From: Coprinus comatus
Taxonomy: Eukaryota > Basidiomycota > Agaricomycetes > Agaricales > Agaricaceae
Length of the DNA: 64,000 nt
Reading direction: 5' to 3'
Assembly: GCA_034638255.1 (NCBI GenBank)
Contig: JAWPGT010000010.1
Coordinates: forward strand, 682,001 to 746,000
Every line of letters begins with the position of its first letter. Within the stretch, counting starts at the first letter, position 1. This document shows positions 36,228 through 49,100 of the stretch, one piece after another. A program made the position numbers and the translations under genes. The notes beneath the pieces are model-generated. The model had not been told where the DNA came from. It saw nothing but the letters and a program-made list of their open reading frames with translations, and ran no database searches.

Positions 36228-36437
36228 ACACATTTGATTAGCAAGAACTCGTGAAGCATTGGTTAAAGAATCGAGATTCTGTGTTTGAAACGGTTGCCTC
36301 TATGTTTTCATGTCCGATAAACTTTGGGGGTGTTTGAACGCTTTCGCTTCTTTTGAGTATGAAACGAATCCAAGAAATATACTATTGTCCAAGAACTTGT
36401 ATGAAGTTACATAAGAGAGAACCCGACTAAGCGAGAT

Positions 36438-38368
36438 CTACATTCTTTCATAGATCCAGATTTGTTCCGTATTTTGGACTCTGACCAATTTCAGAGGGTC
36501 CTTGAATAGTTCAGCTCTACGCTTGAACAATAAATCTTTATCAAATATAACGCGATCGTAAGAGGAAATGGATTCTAGTAATCGCCAATCCCGAGCCAAT
36601 GCAGGATTAGTAGGTGGGATTTCCGAGATCAAGTGGGTGAAATGTTTTGATGCTGTAAGTTCGGGAAGACGGAGGTTTTCGGTTTTATTGTAGATCCAAG
36701 GATTTGTTCGGATATTCGAGTCGGCGGAGAAGGACCTGAAGAACGGCGGTGAATTGAGGTGTTGGAAAAGGGTAACACCTGATTGAGCGGCAAGATTACA
36801 GATATGAATGTGTGGTGGTGCTATTTGAGGTTTGACCAGTGTTAAATGTTTGCTTATACACTGGGTCAAAGAAGAACACTTACGACTGATAGTTGAGGGA
36901 ATGAGTCGGTGGATGGAGGAAATTGCATCTCCTCCGGGGTAATTATTCATGGCGATGCGAACAAGCAGGCCAGTGACGGTGAAATTGAGTAGGAGAGAGC
37001 CTAGAGCAAACATAAAGCAGATCTGGCCAAAAGCGGTGCTCTTTTTCCTGGACGTCCTGGTGTGAATTAATTGTAGGTCAGAAGTCAGGCTTCCCAGCCG
37101 GGCTTGCAGAACCTACATATATCTGAACCCTTGAGCAGCTGTGATATTAAAGACAGGAACAGCATATATGATAAAACGCCACTCCTTGTGCCCCAAATTA
37201 CTGAGGAGCAAGATGAAGCCTATGTAGGGAAGTAGAAGAGAGGCAGCGCGTGGGTCCTTTACAGCACCAACGTAAGTGATTGGAAGACCCGTCATGAGCA
37301 TCTTTGGGAGATACGACGAAAAATACGTCAAGAAAGGAGATACCTAAAGGTTTGTATGAGCATCTGAACAGCGAATACGACACAGACACTCACACCCCAG
37401 TTGGAACTTTGACCCTGCGCAACATTAAACAAAAAAGATGCAAGTTCAGGGATGAGCTGTTTTCGCCAGAAGTACGAGTCCACGATATAGGATAAAGCTA
37501 TGCAAGATTGACATGAGAACGAACTGTCGAGAAAGTAGACGCCTACCTGCTCCCATGGTTGCAGCTACAGCATTTGCCTGAATCAGTGACCAGAAAGTTT
37601 CTTGACCCTGCACTAGAAGCTGTAAAGAAACCAGTGCCCATAAAAGAATCAGTTCAACTCTGAAAACTAAAGTTGCAATGCCGAAGAGTAGGAGTGCAAT
37701 TCTAATTGATCTTTTCGGGATCAGGTGGGTATTCGGCACCCTGTTGACCAGAAGGGAAAGGCCAATATTAACTGTCCTTATGAGCTGGTATTTGGATTGT
37801 TGATTCAGTGAGACATACCCATAGGTAGTGCAAACATGTTGGGCAGTGTTCTTCCCATCCAGAAAAGAAGATGGAACTGGCTGCAAGTTAAGATCGTAAA
37901 GAAAGCTGCGCTTCGAAGACCAAAGCGTCGGGTAACTGCACGTCGAAGAAAGATAAGCCCAATGGCATTCCATGTAGCAAGTACGAGTCGGACTGGAAAC
38001 CGTTAATAGCTTGTTGGGAATCATTCATAATGGCTGTGATACGAACCTAGGATTTGCAGGTCGGCCTTGGAAGCCGCGAAATTCAATATTTGCGCCATTA
38101 TAATTATAGGAGTGGAGGTCCATGCTAGAAGAAGACTTCCAAGGAATGTTCGTGGTACAGCGCCGGGAAATATGAGATGATCATACTGAACAAATCAGAA
38201 AAGCTGATAATCAACACACATATTCCTTACGTTTTGCAGTGTCAGGCTGTACGCGAGAATATCATGGGTTGCCTGTATATTGAAGCTTTCCTCTACTTTT
38301 GTGTATGGAGCAAGCAGGACATAGGAATAGCCAAAAATGAGGAATAACGCGTCGAGTACCCATGACAT
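36438..38368 (-). CDS. ALG12: Dolichyl-P-Man alpha-1,6-mannosyltransferase ALG12 (GT22)
   Basis: ER membrane glycosyltransferase adding the eighth mannose to the lipid-linked N-glycan precursor. The start MSWVLDALFLIFGYSYVLLA at 38368 leads to PYTKVEESFNIQATHDIL, the conserved luminal loop of GT22 enzymes. Across an intron follows YDHLIFPGAVPRTFLGSLLL. Later come FHLLFWMGRTLPNMFALPM, further TM helices, LGHKEWRFIIYAVPVFNITA (an H-K-E-x-R-F motif typical of the family) and a luminal C-terminus ending NTEQIWIYERM at 36438. About six introns. An upstream in-frame Met near 38434 is possible, but it lies in the shared promoter and adds a non-hydrophobic Cys-rich leader, so I prefer 38368. Divergent from the ABC transporter with 91 bp between starts. 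Confidence 0.92.
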
Positions 38369-38459
38369 GGCTGAAGGCGACTCGTTTACCCTTGATCCGC
38401 AACCGTCACAGGGAGTTACTCCGTCACACTTCACCCCCTAACACCCAACGTCACCACCA

Positions 38460-41400
38460 ATGACCCCGACGTCCTTCTTTGCAGCGAGGACGCTATCGAC
38501 CTCGATTCTGCTGCAAAATTTGCTCATAGCGACAACGCTTGCGTTAAAATACAACAAGGCGCTTTCGGATCCCAAAGCTAACAATGGAACGTCACTGTTG
38601 CCCGTAAGTCATCACGAAGCCTTTCATATCTCTACTATGTTGATGAGCTGTTGTCCAGGATCTATTACTAGACTATGCACCTCGACCTGGTTCGCATAAA
38701 TTTGCATGCGTTGTTATGAACAGCTCCTGACTCATCCTCCTAGGTCGTTGTCCACCATGTTTCAATTGCATGCTTCCGGCATTTACTTGTGGACAGTTTG
38801 GAAAATGTAACAAATATAATGGCCAATGCGAATGCCCACCAGGGTGGGCTGGAATAGACTGCTTGACACCTCGTTCGTTCCCTGTTCCAAGTTCCTTCGC
38901 ACCTGGCTTATTATCAATCCAGAATGCGACTCCTTAGCGGAGGGGGATAAACGGCGGCCTCGTGGAGATGGGGAAAATTGTCAATGTAAGGAGGGCTGGG
39001 GAGGTATCAATTGCAATGGTTAGTGGGGTTCCGTGCTTCATACTACGCAGCTGCAATCTCATTTGTATAGTTTGCAAGAACGACAGAGCATGTGTTGGTT
39101 TCCCTCTCGCTGGAGGAATAGAAAGCTTGCTAGACGAAAAACACTCCGAGAACATGACATGCTATACTGGCGGAGAGACTGTGTTCAACAACCACCAAAT
39201 GTGCAACGTTACTAGTATGAACACCCGGCAAGAATGTCTGACGTCGAAGCTAATCAATACACAGATAGGAAAATCCTTGACATGCTTCCTGATAGACCTC
39301 CTCAAGTCACTTTCAGCTGCGATTCAAGTGATGCAACGTGTTCATTCCAATTTTGGACTGCCCAAGTTGAATCGTTCTATTGTGCCCTTGACGAATGCAC
39401 CTCTGAGCAACAACCCGGTTATGACACAAATACCACAGTATATGCGTGCAACAAGGTTAAATGCAGTTGTGTACCCGGACGGTTTATCTGTGGTGAAGCT
39501 GGTAGCGTCGGTATGGATCTTCCAACTGCTCGAATTGCCAAACACTTACACAATTATTCTCAAGACATCGGTGATTTCTTGACGGAGTCTATCAAAGGTC
39601 CTGCCTCATTTAGTTGCAAATCTGGAAATGGTTGCAGGTTCGAGGAGCCGGCGATGAACGAACTTATCAACAGTATATTCGGTGACACTTATATAACTTT
39701 GGAATGCGAAGGTGGTGAATGTCTTCATTATTCTCAAGTACCGGGATACGTGGTAAGCATAGACTTTAAAGTATATTTTCGTGTACTGACGCTATTACTC
39801 TTAGCGACCCCCTAAACCCAATAACACATTGTGGCTCGCACTGAGCTCATCTGGGGCGATATTAATCGTTGTATTGTCCTCGACAGGTTCGTACCACTTT
39901 TCGTTTGGAAGCACATACTACTCACTTGCAGTGTAGCTCTTTGGTATGCAGGACGCACCGGCAAAGGAGGCGATTTTGGTCAAATTCGCCTTCCCGAGAC
40001 CGAAGCCGCGAAGTTAATGACAGATCATGTTCCAACGTCGTTGTACTTCTCTGGGGTCTCATACGCACTGAATGGGCGGTCAATTTTGGATAATATCTCA
40101 GGAAGTATCAAAGCTGGACAAGTAATGGCGATCATGGGGGCCTCTGGTGCAGGAAAATCAACATTCCTCGACATATTGGCGCGCAGGAACAAACGTGGTA
40201 CCGTCAGCGGCAAAATGCTTGTAAACGGGAGAGAAGTCAAAGATGAAGAATTCAAGAAAGTCACAGGATTCGTGGACCAGGAGGATACATTGATGCCGAC
40301 TCTTACTGTGTATGAAACTGTGTTATATAGCGCATTGCTGCGCTTGCCAAGGGATATGAGCTATGAGGCCAAGAAGTTTAGAACCTTGGAGACCATGAAC
40401 GAACTAGGTATCCTTGGAATCAAGGACTCCAGGATTGGCCAGACAGGTAAATAAACGTGTTTAATAATATGACTAAACCTATGTACTAAGAACAACTGCA
40501 GGTTCTCGATCGATCTCTGGGGGCGAGAAACGGCGTGTGTCCATTGCATGCGAACTCGTTACTAGCCCTTCTATTCTCTTCCTTGACGAGCCTACCAGTG
40601 GTATGTTTCTACAGAAAAAGGCTAAAGCTAGTGACTGACGGAGAACCAGGGTTGGACGCATTCAACGCATTCAACGTCGTGGAGTCATTGGTGTCATTGG
40701 CAAGAGACTACAACCGCACTGTTGTTTTCACTATCCACCAACCGCGAAGCAATATCGTCGCTTTATTCGATCAACTCCTGGTTCTGGCTTCAGGAAAGGT
40801 GGTATATTCTGGAGACTTCGCCAAATGCCAGGATTATTTCACAGCAATTGGGTATCCTTGTCCCAGCGGATTCAACATTGCCGACTATCTCAGTGAGTCT
40901 GATCTCTGACTTTCGCACATTGATCTGATCTTCTTTCTTAGTTGATCTTTCAATGGAAGCTAGCTTCGAACCTAAGACCGGTGATAGTCCTCGTATCGAT
41001 ACTTCTCAAACAGATGCTACTTCCACAAATATCGACGAGGAACAAGGCCTCACCATCGCACCACACTCCGTCCCTATATCAGTTCGTTCTATCACATCAA
41101 ATACACCGTTATCCGATGGATCGGGGAGCTCCACCACAACGACTGGATACATTCGCAAGAAAACGTCGCAGATATTCAATGCGGTCACAATGCGGTCAAC
41201 TCGATTCCCGGATGTACCTATTGCACCCAAACTAGCCGCGTTGGTGGAAGCTTACGCAAAAAGTTCTATCGCTGCGGATATCAAGGCTGAAGGAGAACAA
41301 TGTGAGCGAGAGGCAGGGTCTAATGGGCATGGTACACAAATCAACAATGGAACAATGGCGACCAACGAATTGCCCGATGTAGCCACGGAAACGTCCCTGC

Positions 41401-42594
41401 TTCGTGGCCGCAAGCGAGCATCTTGGAGTACTCAGTTCAGTATCCTTAGTGGCCGTGCATTCAAAAATTTGTATCGTGACCCAGCGTTGCTAGCCGCACA
41501 TTACTTGTCTGCGATTACTCTTGCGAGTGAGTACCTACACCCTTTTTTTTTTTTACCAGCGCTGCCTCGAAGCTGATATTATTTTCGTCTAGTAATATGT
41601 GGCTTTTTCTATCATGGCGTTACGTAAGTCCACTCTATTTTGACGCCCACGACGAACTGACATAGACATTGGTTTTAGGAATGACATCGCTGGATTCCAG
41701 AATCGTTTAGGTCTATTCTTCTTTACGCTTGCACTCTTCGGCTTCTCGTGTCTCTCGAGCTTGGGACTCTTCGCCAACGAACGTATTCTTTTCATGCGTG
41801 AACGGTGAGTTGGACACACTCTCATGCAACACTTCACTGAATATTCCTTGTAGCGCCAATGGCTATTACTCAACCTTCATTTATTTCTCTTCTAAGGTAA
41901 ACCGTGATATAAAATATTTTTATTCCTTCATAACCTTCCTCACTTAGATCTTGTTTGATATCCTTCCTTTGCGCTTCGTTCCACCCTTGATTTTCGGAGG
42001 CATCGTTTACGGACTGGTTGGCCTTGTCCCTACGGTTGCGGGCTTTTGGAAATTCTTGCTTGTGCTAGTACTGTTCAATCTCACCACAGCTAGCGTCATA
42101 CTCTTCCTTTCCATAGCATTCTCAAGTGTTAGTGTTGCAAGTCTGGTTGGGACTCTGGTGATGCTATTCAAGTAAGTCTCTCCATCGCGTGGGCAGTATC
42201 ACTGGTAACACTGATCTCTCCATAGTTTAATGTTCACTGGTCTTTTGATCAACAGAGACTCAGTACCAATCTTCTTCCAGTGGCTCCACACTATCTCCTT
42301 CTTCCATGCGGCATTTGAGGCTTTGGCTGTGAATGAATTGAGGTATCTTCAGCTGAAGGAAGTGAAGTATGGAGTCGAACTAGACGTTCCTGCTGCTACC
42401 ATTCTGTCTACATTTGGTCTTCGCGCACAGGTGAGTGATAAACCTTGTTTATTCGATGAGGCTGTATGTCTGACGTCAAGACACCTCGACAGTCTTACTG
42501 GTGGCCAAATGTCTCCCTCCTTGGTATATTCTTTGTCTCATTTACCATTATAAGTTATCTTTGGCTCCACTACTTTGTTAAAGAGAGGAGGTAG
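38460..42594 (+). CDS. ABCG-type half transporter with EGF-like extracytoplasmic domain (Adp1-like)
   Basis: Membrane ATP-driven transporter of about 1,090 residues. The N-terminus [20 protein letters not shown] is signal-like. It leads to a Cys-rich luminal region with [20 protein letters not shown], then [13 protein letters not shown], both EGF-like, and YVPSE-free spacer segments with many paired Cys. A TM segment [16 protein letters not shown] precedes the ATPase. That carries Walker A GASGAGKS, signature SISGGEKRR, Walker [12 protein letters not shown] and the H-loop TIHQPRS. A disordered Ser/Thr linker (about 41000-41330) is followed by the membrane domain: [56 protein letters not shown] and [15 protein letters not shown]. 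It ends [10 protein letters not shown]. About ten introns. Order and layout match yeast Adp1. The substrate is unknown. Confidence 0.9.
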
Positions 42595-43546
42595 ATTATA
42601 TTTGCGTTCGAATACAACTACCCTCTAAGGACGGACCTCATTCATACTAAGCATCGATCTATGTTTGTCTCTTGGCCATATGACACGACCTGTTCTTTTT
42701 GTATAGTATCATTTTATGTTGATCCTTGCTGTAGATAATCTACTTCCGATTTTCCAATGAAACTAGCACATGAATGCTGTAAACCTTCCCCCAATCCGAT
42801 CTATTCTTATCAATCGAAGAGCAGATTTTTCCCGTAGGGGAGAGATGTAGTTTTGGTGAATCAAACAAAATTAGATGCTGAACCGCGCACAACTTCGGTA
42901 TGTTCAAAATATTTTTAGCAATGAGCTGGGATCAACATCATAGTTACGTGTCGAGAAGATCATATATCCTTTTGTTGAATGTTCCCAGGTAACGGTTGGT
43001 AATTCAACTGCTTACGCTGACTCCGGCCTGATTTTTCGAGAAAAGTTTTTTTATCCATGTTGCTTGGTTGTAAGTTGGAGGTACTACATTCCTGAAAGTG
43101 AGATGAGAACCTATATAGTAGTGTAAAACAGTAAAAATAAGTTCGGGGATAAAGATACCATCAGAACAAAAGAAACACATTCTTGTATGTTATATTTATC
43201 ATCCGCTAGAGCAATCCGCTCGCTACCCCAGCGCCATGAGCTGGCTCAGGTCTCAATAAATGGTTCTTGGAAGAACCCCAAAGATACATCATACTATAAA
43301 GTTACAAAGTGTAGCAATCCCAACATCGTCGGAGAACCTGAGAAGTTTCGAAATTACATACCGATTCGAAAATGTTCAAACGCTATCTATTTACTTGGAA
43401 AACCTTAAAGAGTTCTTCTTAAACTTCTTGTATTGCCGTATCTTGAGGTGTTGGCTGTTGTCTGGCTGCTTTCCCCAGTTTACTCCTCGGAGAACCGCCT
43501 CTAGTCCTTATGCTATGTGTATGACATATTGTAGTGCGCGCTTGTA
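42595..43546. other. Intergenic, no gene seen
   Basis: About 950 bp after the transporter stop, up to the left end of a DNA transposon. Short frames only. Confidence 0.4.
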
Positions 43547-44500
43547 CAGTCGCGGACAAGCGAAGTCCACATAAAAAGTTCGTGTGAAAATAGTGCCAAA
43601 CGATAGTCTTGATGAGAGCTTTCCAACGCACTAAGGCTTACGAAATTTCATCGAGCCGTTGTCTCTAAAAATGGACTTTATAAGGAGCTCAAATTTTTTG
43701 GCAAAACAACCAAAATGATATAAAAATTTTAGGAAACTATGTGCAATCGTCTCCTTTTGTTAATGGGAGTCTGTACCACAATAATGGAACAATTTCAACG
43801 AACGGTTCTTCTATAAATCATAAATAAAAAATAATATACATTTATTATTAATAATTCTTCTGGTAACGAAAACATGCCTTGATTAGCAAAAAGAGCCCAA
43901 ACAAAACATAAGTAGACTTCGTAGAACCAGTCGAACTGTAAAAAAGCATCGGCTGAGGCAAAGTACCCACTATTTAGAATGAGGATCCCATACCATCCCT
44001 TCCAAATTCCAACAATCAAAAACTATAACAACAATGAATCAGGAGTAGATTCGGAAGTGGAAGTCTGAGAGAAAGACTAACACTATCAAGCTTCAACAAA
44101 GAGCTGGACTTGAGATCAGGCACCGAGCGGCAAGCAGTGAGGAGGAAGGGGATACTGTGTTCATCAACCCGCAGCCGCTCATGGAGATTCATGGATGCTT
44201 GTCATATTAGATTCACTAAAAAGGCAGCCGCCTGGGCTATTTGGAAGCAAAAAAATTGCATAGGAGTATATCTCAGCAGGCCACGTTACATATAGAGGCA
44301 CTCCTTAATTAACATTATCAAAGACTTGTGGTGGGCGAAGCGCCCAAAAATTTGGTAGTCCCAAAAAAACCATAGGAAATTTTTCGGAAGTGCGTACTTC
44401 GCTTCCATTCATTGATCTGAGTTACCTGCCAAGATGGCTTCTTGGTCTGTCGAGCCATTCCCGAGATACTACATAGGTGGACTTTGCTTGTCCGCAACTG
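43547..44500. mobile_element. Tc1/mariner-type non-autonomous element with TIRs
   Basis: The left end begins CAGTCGCGGACAAGC and the right end, read on the opposite strand, begins CAGTTGCGGACAAGC. The inverted repeat runs 24 bp with two differences. Both ends are directly flanked by the dinucleotide TA (43545-43546 and 44501-44502), the target duplication of the Tc1/mariner superfamily. The 954-bp body has no open frame with transposase features, so it depends on a transposase elsewhere, or it is a deleted relic. Confidence 0.72.
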
Positions 44501-44502
44501 TA

Positions 44503-45926
44503 ATAGTCTCGGTTGAGGTATTTTCATTCACCCATAGTTAAGGTTAAGCAGTGGCTTCATGTAACATGCTAGTCTTACAAGGTAGTCTTACACAGCTCAG
44601 TCAGATATTCAATCTGCTCAGACTCCCGATTCGAGGTAGAAAAATATAAAACTAAAGACAATTGTTATCTAAATACGAGCTATATATGATCCGAAATGTT
44701 TGTCTACACCAAATAAATTGTCGAGGGTGGTGATGTGCCCGTCACACTTTAAGTGAATGAGATCTGGCTACATATCAATACCATCCAAAGAGCTGCGGCA
44801 GAGTGAGAAGAAACAAAACAGTCAGGTGTTCTAAATGTACTTGGCGCAATTGTAGCTGCTACCTGCTTTTGCAGTCTGAGGTGAGGCAGAGGTGAGGTAA
44901 TGTAGTACTTGTAGGCGCTGGCTTGGTACCTGTCCTTGTGGACGCAATAGAAATGTTGTGATGCGCTTTCTCGGAGTGGATGATTTGTAATAACATTGAC
45001 ATGTTCACGGTTGTTACAAATTAATGGTGACATAAGTTATGTTTAGTGACGTCAGGTGACGTCGGAATCTCTGATTTCGTAAATAGTACTTAGTAGGCGT
45101 TAGTAGGTCATCTCTCAGGACTGCTCTAAGAAAAGTAGATAAGCATATTGAGATAGTAAGGTAATGGATTGCGAGACCGCCGCCATATTAGCTGCCAAAC
45201 CTGAACCTCTCAACCCACCCATCTTGAGCTGAAGCCTGAGCTTGGGCTTGGGTTGAGTTGAATGTTTGTGGAGGTGTAGAAAAATCACATGCGGAGCCTA
45301 CGAATAAGTCCGTAGTGCAAGACGGCACCGTTATGAGTACTATGCAGATCATCTAGGTAGCGATTATTAGTCTCCGACTTGGTATGGCCCTATGTTATAA
45401 AACAATCACTAATATAGAGTCATAATGAGGGTTGGTGGTGCCTAGAATTAATTATTTCACTTTGACAGACAGTTCAAACACACCATAATACTTCCCTGAC
45501 ACTCTCTTCCTGCCCTCTTCTAGCGGACTCCCGTATGCCCGTGTTTTTCAGTCCGGTCAATTGATTCAACATTTAAGTCAATGCCCAGTGGAACCTCAAG
45601 TTTAACATACATATCGCATATATCGCGTGGAGATTGGCAAGGCTTGCTCTGCCAGGAACAAGACGAAAAATCCTTACGACCGAGTACATCGGCTATAATT
45701 ATGTCGGAGATCGGCCGTAAAAAAAACAAGTCTTAGCGAGTGGCGACGTTCTGAGGTTCGGCCTTTTCCTCATCAATAATGATTAACATATTTAGATACA
45801 AGTATGCTTTAAGGTTTATGTATGTGTACATCAACAAAACGATTCTGTCCCAACATATTCCTGGATGAAAGACGAGCATTAGTTGTGTATATACGCAAGC
45901 GATATATTCTCGTAGCCCAGGTTAAC
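44503..45926. other. Intergenic, no gene seen
   Basis: About 1.4 kb between two mobile elements. Stop-rich on both strands, nothing recognised. The Ty3 element is inserted at its right end. Confidence 0.4.
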
Positions 45927-46109
45927 TGTAACGGGTACATCGCTGCATCCCTGAGTGTTTACATTTATTTGGACTAGCTAGTATAAGTAGCGTAGGTTGA
46001 CGTTGATGTACCCACTTCTTACCTTTTTCCTCTCTCAATACAGAGACCGTGCAGACTTACTGCTGTTCGAATAAGTGTAAGATTACCTCGTAACCGCGAC
46101 ACGGTTACA
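45927..46109 (+). repeat. 5' LTR of the Ty3 element
   Basis: 183 bp, starting TGTAACGGGTACATCG and ending CGACACGGTTACA. The first and last six bases are inverted copies (TGTAAC/GTTACA). A TATAAG at 45982-45987 is the likely promoter core. The same sequence is found at 55255-55437. Confidence 0.95.
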
Positions 46110-46174
46110 CTTTTTTAAGTCTACGGACACTGTATACCAACACACTCTATAACAACACAACACAAACACGCGTC

Positions 46175-49100
46175 ATGGAACACGCGGAACCACAGATTAA
46201 CCATCCATACGAGGATGAGAGAAGTAACAGTGGATATTACACACTGCACGAAGCTAGATGGTCAATATTTGAACCAGAGACATACGACACCTTCAATACC
46301 AATCCCAATTGGGGAGACATTCTCGAAGACGGGCCGACTGGGGTCGAAGACACATCACTCACTGAGAGCATTTATACTGAAGGAGTAAATATTCACGCGT
46401 CGACTGCACGCGCAGAACCACTGGTGAATCATCCAGTATGGGCACAATATAATATTACAGATATACGACGACGTGAAACCATTATAAGACAAGCCCGAGA
46501 TGTGGCATCAGACTCCTTCAAAGAAGCCGGAATAAATGACGAACCCCAAGGATCAACTACGTATAGCAACGTGGTACTAAGTATGATAGGCCATCTAGCA
46601 TCTACATATAATGACATACGTCGCGAGAATAGAGACAACTCAAGGGCATCAACACCCATGAGCAACCTAAGAGAGCAATTTGAAGCACGAAGAATTGGCA
46701 CAGCCTTGCGACAGCCAACGCCGAGATTACCAGCAGAAATAACGCGTACCATCGACTTGGCTAGTGAAAGACTGTTTGACCCACTCGACTTGGACTACGA
46801 GACGGTCGAGCAATATAGACGAAGAGTAGCCGCACAAGAGCGACAAAAACAACTCCACTGGCAAGACGCGAGGTCAGTATACCAGAGCACACCAGCCCAG
46901 CCTACGCAAAGTGCACAAACCAGGCAGGATGGCGAAATCAAGACAGAACAGAGTAGTATTAAGATACTCAACTCTCCATCTGATGATGGACATAGACGAC
47001 CATATTTAACTGACTCACAAGCGAGGACAGTATTACCGCAAACTCCATCCGTTCGATTTAGAGAACCAACGGGACATAGACAAGCGCCAAGTATCAAAAA
47101 AGAGCGAGACACGCCTCCTCATTTTACCAAAACAATCGCAGATACAAGTAGCTCATCATCAGAACCCCCAACGGTACCATGGCATACTAAGCCAGGCATT
47201 AGCAGTAACATGAACTCTAAGTCACAATACGTGAACAACGAACAACCACGAGTTGCAGAAAATGACTATGGAAGATACACCACTGTCAACAGATCTAATA
47301 CTGCCAGACCCACGACCAGACCTAGTGCCACTGGGTACTATCAACAACCAACAGCATCACAAAGGATGCCATCAACAACACCTCAAGGAGTTGGACTAGG
47401 AAATAATGCTATACCATCGTCACGACCACACCAGTATAACGGTACACAACCAATGGGAACGGTACCAGTAGCAAACAACTATCTACCCAACCGACTACCT
47501 CGACCACTCTCGCTGGCAAGAGATGTCACAATGACTCCGATTAGGGCTCCGGGGGTCACTGAATCTATACGCGCACATAGGGAAAGGATGCATGACCAGA
47601 TCAAAACAACAGTCATGATGCACCTAGCGTACGCACCAAGTACCGATGATAAAACCGCCAGTAGAACGGCGGATACCACCATACAGTATGGAGGACAAAG
47701 GGACTTATCGGAACTGAAACGATTTATTACAGCATTGTGCATGAATTACAACACTAGAGGATTAGGTGGACAGGATATAGCAAAGGACCAAAAACGACTG
47801 TACAACCTATTGTCACACCTGAAAGGCGATGCAAGAAACCTATATCTAAATCACATAGAATCCATGAATGAAAGAGGTGATCGTTGGACGTTCGAGGATG
47901 CATTATGTGCACTATATGACCGATTTATACAACCCACTTCAACATTTGAAGCTAGGGACAAGCTACGAAGAACCAGATATAATCCCCAACAAGGAGTCGG
48001 ATCCTATTATGATGAATTATGCATGTACTCTAATAGCATGTCAACGCCATTGGACAATCTTTCCCTAACAGAACAATTCCTAGCTGGAATACCAGATGAA
48101 ATGAGATTTGAGTTACTAGTCAATATTGGACTTCAACCGGAACTACACTCACTAGAAGAGTTCAGGGACCACGCAACAGCTTATGAGTCAAAAATGGAAC
48201 TAAATGCATCTTACCGTCGTCAATGGAGGAGCTTCAAACCAGGGTACAACCATAACCACAGTGGAAGTAATGGACAAAACCAGAACAGATATAATAATTC
48301 ACGCCAAAAGCCCGACTATAATGGGAATTCAGAAGCACCCAAACCATCAAGTAGAGTAATAGATACCCAAGATAACCGACAGACAAGGACTGCAAACCCC
48401 AGCAGTACTAACCATATGCATAGTCAACAGAAACAACCGGGATCGAAAGTAACTCAAAGAGCAAACGTAAAATGTTTTGTATGTGAGGGTGACCACTTTG
48501 CCAGTAAATGTCCCAAACGGAATAACCGAGTACAACTCAGGGCAATGAGAAGTGAACAAGGGAGTGATTCAGAACAGGACAATGAATACAATAATCAGAG
48601 CAGTGACTATGGGGAGAATACTGACCCAAACGATGATGTGGTTGAGCAACTGGATCAGTATGAATCCACGTCACCCTACGAATCCGATATAGAGGAAGTA
48701 ATCATTGACATACCTGAACCTACAGAATATATTGATGAAGATAATGAGTTATATAGCAATGCACTCAATGTTATAAGTATGGCGGGCCACCAAGTAGAAA
48801 AACCTACGAAAACAGAGCCTGAGAAAGGATTCAAGAGAATCAAACTGACGAAATTAAAAGAAAGAATAATGAGACCACAGGCCTCAGATGATGAAAAATG
48901 GTGCCTTGCATCATATGTCACCATTGGAGAAATACAGGCTTGGGCATTATGGGACACTGGGAGTACGACTACAGGGATTACCCCAGGAATAGCTGAAGTA
49001 GCCCAGATACGTGTTCACGAGCTAATGGATCCACATATACTCCAACTAGGAACAGTGGGGAGCCGCTCCAGTATAAAATATGGAGCATATATACCAATCA

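Noticed and set aside
43200..43546. Gene fragments left of the DNA transposon
   Set aside because: Short frames without similarity to anything known to me and no consistent splicing.
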